Source of the DNA: an uncultured Oxalobacter sp.
Lineage (GTDB): Bacteria; Pseudomonadota; Gammaproteobacteria; Burkholderiales; Burkholderiaceae_D
NCBI GenBank assembly: GCA_905202055.1
Contig: CAJKQK010000065.1
Location: forward strand, 1 to 11,461
DNA: 11,461 nucleotides
Direction: 5' to 3'
Shown here: piece after piece, positions 6,331 to 11,461 of the stretch
Layout of the letters: every line of letters begins with the position of its first letter
How positions within the stretch are numbered: position 1 is the stretch's first letter
Made by a program: the position numbers and the translations under genes
The notes under the pieces: model-generated
The model's input: the letters and a program-made list of their open reading frames with translations, nothing else
Told to the model about the DNA's origin: nothing
Database searches by the model: none

Positions 6331-6372
6331 CTTTTCACATTACTTTTCTTGCTTGATTTCATTAGAAAAGAT

Positions 6373-8172
6373 TTACTGCTGTAAATTTTCAGCACTCGTT
6401 TCTTTTTGCAAAGCTTCCTGTTGTTGCTTCAATTCGTAATAACGGCGGTTTTTTTCTTCTGTCGTCAAACTGGACGAAAACAGTTTTTCCATTTCGGACG
6501 ACAAAACGCGCAGTTTTATCTGACGCACTGCCCCCTTCAACTCCTGCAAGGCCGGCTCTGCCTCAAACTCCTGTCCGACCGTTTCCTGTATCAGTTGTTC
6601 GCAATCCACCCCTTCGAATCGAAGATGCTCGACCAGTGCGGCCAGACTGGCCTGTTCACCCAAAACACCGGCAGCATTCAAAATCGCCATCAGAAGTTCG
6701 CCCTGATCGGGCGAAAACCCCTTTATGGTATCGATATCCCCGGGACTCAACTCCTGCCCAAAACGCGGAAACATCATCAATAGCCTCAAAACCTGCCGTT
6801 CAAGCCCCACCACAGGAGGACGCGGCGCTCGCGCCTGAATACGTCTTGCCGGAATGACCGGTTTGGCAAACCCGAGAAACGCTTCCAGTTCATCATCCGG
6901 CGTTTGCGTAATCTGTGCCAGCCGTCTCAATATCTGCAGACGCAATGCCGAAGGCGTCAGGGAGGCGCACAGGGACTTTGCCGTATGTTGTGCCCGAGCC
7001 CGTCCTTCAAGCGTATTCAGATTGTTGTCACCAACAATTTCCTCCAGCAAAAATTCAGACAAAGGCATCGCTTTTTTCACGAGTGCCTCAAAAGCTTCAG
7101 GCCCGAATTCCCTGACATAACTGTCCGGATCATGTTCGGGCGGCAAAAACAGAAAGCCGACACTTTTCGTATCCGACACCAATGGCAGACTGGCTTCAAG
7201 CGCACGACGCGCCGCACCTCTTCCCGCCCTATCACCATCAAAAGAAAAAATAATGCTGTCCGTCTGTCGCATGAGTTTTTGTACCTGAACCGGCGTACAA
7301 GCCGTTCCCAGAGTCGCCACAGCTTGAGGAAATCCAAGCTGGGCCAGTGCGACGACATCCATATATCCTTCAACGACCAGCACGTAACCCGACTCCCGAA
7401 TTGCCTGCCGTGCCTCGAACAAACCGTATAATTCATTTCCTTTTTGAAATAAGGGTGTTTCCGGCGAATTCAAGTACTTGGGCTCACCTTTGTCCAGAAT
7501 CCGGCCACCGAATCCAATGACCTGCCCTCTTGTGTTTCTGATCGGGAACATAATCCTGTCCCGAAAACGGTCGTACCGTTTTGATGAAGCATGAAACGCC
7601 TCATCGCCCTGTTTCTCGATGACGAGACCGGCTTCTTCAAGCTCAGCCGCCCGATAATCATCAAAACCATTTTTAAGTCCGTCCCTTGTCTCCGGCGCAT
7701 AACCGAGACCGAAACGCAAGGCGATTTCTCCGGTGACACCTCTCTTTTTCAGATAATCGATCGCCTGAGGTGCTTTTTTCAACTGTTGTTTATAAAAACG
7801 GCTGGCCTGTGTCATCACTTCCGTCAAAGCCAGTGTTTTGGCCTGTTTTCTTTCACGTTCCGCAGGGGGAATGCGCGATTCATCCTGTGGAACTGTCATA
7901 CCGACGCTACCCGCCAGTTCTTCCACTGCTTCGACAAAGGAAAGACCGGAATGTTCCATCAGGAAAGTGATGGCGGAACCATTTCGTCCACAACCGAAAC
8001 AGTGATAAAACTGTTTCACGGGACTGACGGTGAAACTGGGAGATTTTTCAGTATGAAACGGGCATAAACCAAGAAGGTTTGCACCCGCTTTTTTCAATTG
8101 AACGTGATTGCCCACCACATCGACGATATCAACGCGGTTAAGCAAATCCTGTATGAATGACTGAGGGATCAC
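6373..8172 (-). CDS. dnaG: DNA primase DnaG
   Basis: A 599-residue primase that lays RNA primers at the replication fork with DnaB helicase. The N-terminal CHC2-type zinc domain uses Cys37, His40, Cys58 and Cys61 (CPFHTEKSPSF ... HCFGCG). The RNA polymerase core follows, with the basic motif around YLNSPETPLF (233-242). The TOPRIM metal site is Glu268 in VVEGYMDVVAL plus Asp312 and Asp314 in SFDGDRAGRGA. PDSYVR (349-354) closes the catalytic core. Residues ~455-599 form the helicase-binding C-terminal region. The start is GTG (8170-8172), supported by the conserved MIPQSFIQ beginning. The nearest purine block is AAAGG, 12 nt upstream, so initiation should be weak. The gene lies 53 nt after yqeY and 172 nt before rpoD in one direction. 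Confidence 0.97.
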   Translation of the reverse strand: MIPQSFIQDLLNRVDIVDVVGNHVQLKKAGANLLGLCPFHTEKSPSFTVSPVKQFYHCFGCGRNGSAITFLMEHSGLSFVEAVEELAGSVGMTVPQDESRIPPAERERKQAKTLALTEVMTQASRFYKQQLKKAPQAIDYLKKRGVTGEIALRFGLGYAPETRDGLKNGFDDYRAAELEEAGLVIEKQGDEAFHASSKRYDRFRDRIMFPIRNTRGQVIGFGGRILDKGEPKYLNSPETPLFQKGNELYGLFEARQAIRESGYVLVVEGYMDVVALAQLGFPQAVATLGTACTPVQVQKLMRQTDSIIFSFDGDRAGRGAARRALEASLPLVSDTKSVGFLFLPPEHDPDSYVREFGPEAFEALVKKAMPLSEFLLEEIVGDNNLNTLEGRARAQHTAKSLCASLTPSALRLQILRRLAQITQTPDDELEAFLGFAKPVIPARRIQARAPRPPVVGLERQVLRLLMMFPRFGQELSPGDIDTIKGFSPDQGELLMAILNAAGVLGEQASLAALVEHLRFEGVDCEQLIQETVGQEFEAEPALQELKGAVRQIKLRVLSSEMEKLFSSSLTTEEKNRRYYELKQQQEALQKETSAENLQQ

Positions 8173-8195
8173 GAATTCAAAAAACCTTTTTCATT

Positions 8196-8211
8196 CGCGA
8201 AACTTTTCGCG
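8196..8211 (-). promoter_or_regulatory. Hairpin just before dnaG
   Basis: CGCGAAA and TTTCGCG are inverted around two bases (effectively a 6-bp stem with a 4-nt loop), in the 53-nt yqeY-dnaG spacer, 23 nt before the GTG start. An AAAAAGGTTTTTT stretch follows on the minus strand. It could pause transcription or shape access to the poor dnaG ribosome site. Confidence 0.45.
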
Positions 8212-8225
8212 TATTGACTAATGAA

Positions 8226-8675
8226 TCAAGCTCTGGCCAGCGATTTCTTGACCAGTGAGGAAACTGCGGACATATCCGCACGGCCGGCCAGACGTCCTTT
8301 CAGGACGCCCATCACCTTTCCCATATCCTGCGGCCCGGAAGCCCCTGTACCGGCAACGGCATCGGCCACTTCTTTTTCAATTTCTTCCATCGACAGGGCC
8401 TCAGGCATGTAAGCGGACAATACCTCGACTTCAGCCTTTTCATTGTCTGCCAGATCAGGACGCCCGCCTGCTTCAAATTGTGTAATGGAATCCTTGCGCT
8501 GTTTAATCATTTTTTCAATGATCGCCAGCACAAGCTGATCGTTCAATTCGATGCGTTCATCAACTTCTTTCTGCTTCATGGCAGCAGTCAGCATGCGGAT
8601 CGTTCCCAGACGTTTTGTATCTTTGGCCCGCATGGCGTCTTTCATGTCACTGACGATTTGTTCTTTCAGGCTCAT
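8226..8675 (-). CDS. yqeY: YqeY / GatB-like family protein
   Basis: A 149-residue protein of the YqeY/Aim41 family, related to the tail domain of the GatB amidotransferase subunit. It begins MSLKEQIVSDMKDAMRAKD, the usual YqeY opening. A helical N-terminal half is followed by EVLSAYMPEALSMEEIEKEV and the tail-domain signature QDMGKVMGVLKGRLAGRADMSAVSSLVKKSL. These proteins may interact with tRNA or the amidotransferase system, but the biochemical role is unsettled. An in-frame ATG four codons upstream (8687) is rejected: the codons MEF of that version carry GGAG, which lies six bases before the ATG at 8675 and acts as its ribosome site. The gene sits between rpsU and dnaG, a position common in Gram-negative bacteria. 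Confidence 0.93.
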   Translation of the reverse strand: MSLKEQIVSDMKDAMRAKDTKRLGTIRMLTAAMKQKEVDERIELNDQLVLAIIEKMIKQRKDSITQFEAGGRPDLADNEKAEVEVLSAYMPEALSMEEIEKEVADAVAGTGASGPQDMGKVMGVLKGRLAGRADMSAVSSLVKKSLARA

Positions 8676-8700
8676 GTCGAACTCCATTATTTGTTATTTG

Positions 8701-8737
8701 AAACACCAAAACCCGCCGCGGTTCAACCGGAGCGGGC
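8701..8737 (-). terminator. Attenuator-like hairpin between rpsU and yqeY
   Basis: On the minus strand CCCGC pairs with GCGGG, with an inner CGGTT/AACCG stem, followed by TTTTGGTGTTT. This resembles an imperfect intrinsic terminator. It lies 26 nt before the yqeY start and would let only part of the rpsU transcripts continue, as the known terminator after rpsU does in E. coli. Confidence 0.6.
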
Positions 8738-8755
8738 CTCTATCAGCTATCCGAA

Positions 8756-8775
8756 ATCTGCCGGAACCGGCAGAT
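8756..8775 (-). terminator. Hairpin directly after rpsU
   Basis: ATCTGCCGG and CCGGCAGAT are a perfect 9-bp inverted repeat with a 2-nt centre, starting 4 nt after the rpsU stop codon. It has no T run, so it is more likely an mRNA 3'-end stabiliser or part of a two-hairpin attenuator together with the one at 8701-8737. Confidence 0.6.
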
Positions 8776-8779
8776 CAAA

Positions 8780-8992
8780 TCAATACATTTTTTTCGGCAA
8801 CTGCTGACTACGAATACGTTTGTAATGACGTTTAACGGCTGCAGCCAGTTTTCTCTTGCGTTCAGCAGTTGGTTTTTCATAAAACTCGCGCGCACGCAGT
8901 TCGGTCAGCAGACCGGTTTTTTCGATGGTGCGTTTGAAACGTCGCATTGCGACTTCGAATGGTTCGTTTTCTTTAAGGCGAATAGTGGTCAT
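8780..8992 (-). CDS. rpsU: 30S ribosomal protein S21
   Basis: A 70-residue, strongly basic protein whose whole length matches bS21, including MRRFKRTIEKTGLL, ELRAREFYEKPTAERKRK and AAAVKRHYKR. S21 sits on the 30S platform near the mRNA exit and the 3' end of 16S rRNA, and helps select natural mRNAs. It is the first gene of the macromolecular synthesis operon and is followed at once by two hairpins that would set the level of the downstream genes. The ATG has no obvious Shine-Dalgarno (gtaattattc before it). That is notable for a protein that itself affects Shine-Dalgarno use, but feedback control is speculation. Confidence 0.97.
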   Translation of the reverse strand: MTTIRLKENEPFEVAMRRFKRTIEKTGLLTELRAREFYEKPTAERKRKLAAAVKRHYKRIRSQQLPKKMY

Positions 8993-9031
8993 GAATAATT
9001 ACAGTGATAAAGCCAATATGGAAAGATAGGG

Positions 9032-9040
9032 ATTTTAACA
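9032..9040 (-). promoter_or_regulatory. Extended -10 promoter of the rpsU operon
   Basis: The minus strand reads TGTTAAAAT: TAAAAT (9032-9037, five of six) plus the TG of an extended -10. The -35 position 17 nt upstream reads TTCCCT, which is poor. Transcription would begin about 33 nt before the rpsU ATG. A second AT-rich candidate further up (TTGCAC, then TAAAAC 17 nt on) is weaker. Confidence 0.5.
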
Positions 9041-9133
9041 GCTTATTTAAATAGAGGGAAGTAGCGCCGTTTTATTTCTTCTTTCAATGTTGTGCAAATA
9101 TACAACGGAGATGCATCTGCTCCTGAAAATCCG

Positions 9134-10069
9134 TCATTTCCCCATCAATGCCCTGACATGGGCGGCAGAACCGCTCGCCAGCCCTTCAAGACTGTAACCG
9201 CCTTCCAGAATGGAAACGATCCGGCCGTCGCAACATTCGTCGGCAACTTTCATCAGTTCTTTGGTCACCCAGTAATAATCGTCATCCGTAAAGGAAAGGC
9301 CGCCAAGCGGATCTTTTTTATGCGCATCGAAACCGGCTGAAATGATCAGAAACGAAGGGTTGAATTTTTTAAGCGCGGGAAGAATTTCAAACGTCATGCA
9401 ATTGCGGAATTTATCCGATCCGGCGCCGCGAGAGAGCGGCACGTTGACGATATTATGATCAATACCCGTTTCGTAACGTGCACCGCTTCCCGGATAAAAA
9501 GGCGATTGGTGGCAGGAAGCGTAAAAAATTTCAGGCCGATGATAAAAAGCGTCCTGGGAACCATTGCCGTGATGGACATCGAAATCGACAAGTGCCACAC
9601 GGTCGAGTTTGTATTTATCGTAAGCATACGCCGTAGCGACAGCGGCATGATTGAAAACGCAAAATCCCATTGCCCTGTCCGGTTCTGCGTGATGCCCGCA
9701 TGGACGGGTTGCGCAATAAACGTTGTCGGCTTCGCCTTTCATGACGAGATCGACACCCATACAGGCTGCTCCGACGCAAGTCATGACACAGTCCCATGTT
9801 CCGGGTGACATAACGGTATCGCCCCCGTCCAGCGGCACATAACCCGCTTTCGGCCTGATCGTTGCGATGCGATTGACATACTCCGGTGTATGAACGAGCA
9901 GCAATTGTTCTTTCGTCCCCATAGGAGCGTTTCTCCATTGAACCGCTTCGAATTCCGGCGTGGAGAGTGCTTCCCTGACAGCCAGAAGACGCTCGGGACT
10001 TTCAGGATGGTGAGGTCCGGGATTGTGGCCGAGACATGCGTCGGAAGAAAGAATAACGGTATTATTCAT
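9134..10069 (-). CDS. Histone-deacetylase-family zinc amidohydrolase (class II-like)
   Basis: A 311-residue cytosolic protein of the HDAC/AcuC/acetylpolyamine amidohydrolase superfamily. Members remove acetyl or other acyl groups from lysine or polyamines using one zinc ion. The opening LGHNPGPHHPESPERLLAV is the family N-terminal motif. His126-His127 (RPCGHHAEP) is the charge-relay dyad. Asp164 and His166 (VDFDVHHGNG) and Asp248 (SAGFDAHKKDPLGG) are the zinc ligands. Tyr292 in LEGGYSLEGLA is the transition-state tyrosine. The GGY context and the HHAEP motif point to the class II-like bacterial deacetylases, not to AcuC. GGAG six bases before the ATG fixes the start. The gene follows sodB in the same direction but is separated by a strong terminator and has its own -10 box. 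The substrate cannot be read from sequence. Confidence 0.92.
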   Translation of the reverse strand: MNNTVILSSDACLGHNPGPHHPESPERLLAVREALSTPEFEAVQWRNAPMGTKEQLLLVHTPEYVNRIATIRPKAGYVPLDGGDTVMSPGTWDCVMTCVGAACMGVDLVMKGEADNVYCATRPCGHHAEPDRAMGFCVFNHAAVATAYAYDKYKLDRVALVDFDVHHGNGSQDAFYHRPEIFYASCHQSPFYPGSGARYETGIDHNIVNVPLSRGAGSDKFRNCMTFEILPALKKFNPSFLIISAGFDAHKKDPLGGLSFTDDDYYWVTKELMKVADECCDGRIVSILEGGYSLEGLASGSAAHVRALMGK

Positions 10070-10128
10070 GACATCTCCAGATGAGGGCGCTTTTCACAAA
10101 CGAAAAAACAGGGCAAGGAAGAATGTTT

Positions 10129-10134
10129 ATTATA
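10129..10134 (-). promoter_or_regulatory. -10 box for the deacetylase gene
   Basis: A perfect TATAAT on the minus strand within TTTTATAATAAACA, 60 nt before the ATG at 10069 and just past the sodB terminator. The -35 position at 17 nt reads TGTTTG, a weak match. Confidence 0.5.
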
Positions 10135-10176
10135 AAACATCGCATGCCCTTCAAACACGTTTGCATCGGAACAGCC

Positions 10177-10208
10177 AAAAAAAACGCCGATATGAAAATC
10201 GGCGTTTT
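10177..10208 (-). terminator. Intrinsic terminator of sodB
   Basis: On the minus strand AAAACGCCGAT and ATCGGCGTTTT form an 11-bp stem with a 6-nt loop. The T run totals eight and extends to 10177. The hairpin begins 17 nt after the sodB stop. A smaller hairpin (GATTCC/GGAATC, 10211-10227) overlaps the stop codon itself. Confidence 0.9.
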
Positions 10209-10225
10209 CAGATTCCTTGCCGGAA

Positions 10226-10804
10226 TCAGGCATAATTGGAAACGACAAAATCCCAGTTCACCACATTCCAGAACTCATCCACGTATTTGGCGCGGGCATT
10301 GCGGTAATCGATATAATAGGCATGTTCCCAGACATCACAGGTCAAAAGAGGCTTGTCGGAACCGGTCAATGGGGTAGCGGCATTGGATGTGTTGACGATA
10401 TCGACCGAACCATCCGGTTTCTTGACGAGCCATGTCCAGCCAGAACCGAAATTGGAAGCGCAAGCCTGACCGTAAGCCTTCTGGAAATCCTCGAAAGTGC
10501 CCCATTTGGCGACGATTGCGTCCAGCAATTTGCCAGCCGGTTTGCCGCCTCCATTCGGCTTCATGCAATTCCAGTAGAAAGTATGGTTCCAGTCCTGAGC
10601 TGCATTGTTGAAAATACCACCAGACGATTTTTTGACGATTTCTTCAAGAGACATATTCTCAAATTCGGTATTCTTGATCTGATTGTTCAGATTGTTCACA
10701 TAAGTCTGATGGTGCTTTCCATAATGGTATTCCAGCGTTTCCTGCGAAATGTAGGGTTGCAGGGCATCCATTGGATAAGGCAAAGGCGGTAATTTGTGTT
10801 CCAT
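10226..10804 (-). CDS. sodB: Iron superoxide dismutase
   Basis: A 192-residue cytosolic superoxide dismutase that converts superoxide to oxygen and hydrogen peroxide. Metal ligands fall at the standard numbers: His27 (EYHYGKHH), His74 (AAQDWNHTFYW), Asp157 and His161 (TCDVWEHAYYIDYRN). Gln70 in FNNAAQDWNH is the hallmark of the iron type. In manganese enzymes the equivalent Gln comes later in the chain. No signal peptide is present. An open frame five codons longer begins with TTG, but its codons contain AAAGGA, which is the ribosome site for the ATG at 10804, and MEHKLPPLPYPMDAL is the usual beginning. A -10 box and a palindrome lie upstream, and a strong terminator follows, so it is a single-gene unit. 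Iron-linked control is usual for this family but no clear Fur box is visible. Confidence 0.97.
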   Translation of the reverse strand: MEHKLPPLPYPMDALQPYISQETLEYHYGKHHQTYVNNLNNQIKNTEFENMSLEEIVKKSSGGIFNNAAQDWNHTFYWNCMKPNGGGKPAGKLLDAIVAKWGTFEDFQKAYGQACASNFGSGWTWLVKKPDGSVDIVNTSNAATPLTGSDKPLLTCDVWEHAYYIDYRNARAKYVDEFWNVVNWDFVVSNYA

Positions 10805-10847
10805 GACAAGTCCTTTCAAAAGGGCAATTTGAGAATGACGACAATTA

Positions 10848-10853
10848 ATTATA
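10848..10853 (-). promoter_or_regulatory. -10 box of sodB
   Basis: A perfect TATAAT on the minus strand, 43 nt before the ATG at 10804. No good -35 stands 17 nt upstream. That position is where the 12-bp palindrome at 10875-10886 begins, which suggests the promoter depends on or is blocked by a bound protein. Confidence 0.6.
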
Positions 10854-10874
10854 AAGGCAAGTCGAAATTACTGC

Positions 10875-10886
10875 TGAGCATGCTCA
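10875..10886. promoter_or_regulatory. Palindrome at the sodB -35 region, possible operator
   Basis: TGAGCATGCTCA is a perfect 12-bp palindrome lying 21 nt upstream of the sodB -10 box, next to where a -35 element would be. Symmetry and placement fit an operator for a dimeric regulator. I do not recognise it as a Fur, OxyR or SoxR site. Confidence 0.45.
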
Positions 10887-10921
10887 TTTCCCCACGGAAT
10901 CAGAAAACATTTTCCTCAGTG

Positions 10922-11461
10922 TATCATGTTCAAGCATACGGAATCGAACGAAAGGAAATCTGACTTGTATCAAACGACTTTTGATAATCGGAAATAGCAA
11001 AAGTACACCAGACTCCGATTGATAATCGGGCTACCCGAGCCCGGATACAAGATAATGGGTATTAATGTCGATCTTGTGTTCATTGTATAATTTTTGTATT
11101 GTCGTCCAATTCACGGTAAAAGGGCTCTCGCTGTCATGTTCAGTTTTCCGGAACAGGAGAAATGGATTCCTGACAAGCTTCACAAAACGGGTTGCATATA
11201 CCGACAGGAAATTCTTTTTATCGAAATATCGGCAAAAATCATCAACCGTCTTTTGACGTCGGAAAATAGTTGTCTTCCGTAATTGCAGACTGGCAATACG
11301 CCCCCTGAATTTGATATCACCCGACATTTTGAATTAAAATAGTCACTTTTTCGCGGGTCTTGCACGAAGCCCGCATAAGAAAACTGGCAAACATCAGGTT
11401 TGCGTCAATGCTTATCCAGGCGCACAATGCCCTCCATCGAGTCGGGATAATATGTTTAACA
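10922..11461. other. Region without a confident gene
   Basis: About 540 bases between the sodB promoter region and the right edge. Visible items are a TTGATAATCGG direct repeat (10981-10991 and 11019-11029), the second copy forming a small hairpin with CCGATT, and a 98-codon minus frame listed separately. A bulged hairpin (GCGGG/CCCGC, 11353-11374) and a 6-bp one (GCAAAC/GTTTGC, 11387-11403) follow, neither with a T run. On the minus strand a frame enters from the right edge and stops at 11412-11414, leaving only 15 codons. This could be the tail of a neighbouring gene, but that is too little to identify. Confidence 0.5.
11031..11327 (-). CDS. Doubtful 98-residue hypothetical protein
   Basis: An ATG frame of 98 codons, rich in Arg, Lys and Phe, with a predicted basic N-terminal half and no signal peptide or membrane segment. 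I recognise no family or motif. Against it: no Shine-Dalgarno before the ATG, no clear promoter, and competing open frames on the plus strand over the same bases. In favour: codon choice is not obviously random, and a small hairpin (CCGATT/AATCGG, 11015-11029) follows the stop. It may be a decayed gene or chance. Confidence 0.3.
   Translation of the reverse strand: MSGDIKFRGRIASLQLRKTTIFRRQKTVDDFCRYFDKKNFLSVYATRFVKLVRNPFLLFRKTEHDSESPFTVNWTTIQKLYNEHKIDINTHYLVSGLG

Noticed and set aside
8676..8687. YqeY start at the ATG at 8687
   Set aside because: No ribosome site precedes it, while GGAG lies just before the ATG at 8675, where the conserved MSLKEQ begins.
9109..9118. AGATGCATCT palindrome downstream of the deacetylase gene
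   Set aside because: A lone 10-bp palindrome with no T run or clear promoter relation. Chance is a sufficient explanation.
10805..10819. SodB start at TTG (10819)
   Set aside because: The extra codons contain AAAGGA, the ribosome site for the ATG at 10804. SodB proteins normally start at this point.
11353..11374. GCGGG/CCCGC hairpin as a terminator for a gene beyond the right edge
   Set aside because: The stem is bulged and has no T run after it in either direction, so I cannot support a terminator call.
1..11461. CRISPR array, insertion sequence, prophage or defence system
   Set aside because: No spaced direct repeats, transposase, integrase, terminal repeats or defence domains were seen. 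Gene content is core housekeeping.

Overview
The window looks like ordinary chromosome from a betaproteobacterium, most likely Oxalobacteraceae of moderate GC such as Oxalobacter. That assignment is an inference from three things: the gene order rpsU - yqeY - dnaG - rpoD - tRNA, the long RpoD N-terminal extension, and the DnaG N-terminus (MIPQSFIQDLLNRVDIVDVV), which is the form I know from Burkholderiales. Nothing in the sequence names the species. No mobile element, CRISPR array, prophage gene or defence cassette is visible.

Layout, left to right. Positions 1-851 hold two related small secreted Ala/Pro/Lys-rich peptide genes on the minus strand, the first cut by the window edge. Each has a similar upstream block. 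Positions 852-1949 hold an Old Yellow Enzyme family flavin reductase (minus strand). A 338-base gap follows, then a small alpha/beta hydrolase (plus strand, 2288-2794). It converges on a small three-helix membrane protein (minus strand, 2844-3170), with a 12-bp perfect inverted repeat between them. About 480 bases without a confident gene follow.

Positions 3609-8992, read on the minus strand, are the macromolecular synthesis operon. rpsU (ribosomal protein S21) comes first, then yqeY, dnaG (primase), rpoD (primary sigma factor), and a CAU-anticodon tRNA only 18 nt after the rpoD stop. A strong intrinsic terminator closes the unit. Initiation of translation, replication and transcription is thus encoded in one unit. 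Internal control points are visible as hairpins after rpsU, a weak GTG start for dnaG, and a separate extended -10 promoter with a structured leader for rpoD.

Positions 9134-10069 hold a class II-like histone-deacetylase-family zinc amidohydrolase. Positions 10226-10804 hold an iron superoxide dismutase (sodB) with a clear terminator and a palindrome near its promoter. Both are on the minus strand. The last ~540 bases contain only one doubtful 98-codon frame and no recognisable gene.

Most of the window is core housekeeping. I did not find a convincing undescribed system. The points most worth a second look are the duplicated secreted peptides, the AT-hook-like motifs in RpoD, the operon's internal RNA structures, and the sodB palindrome.
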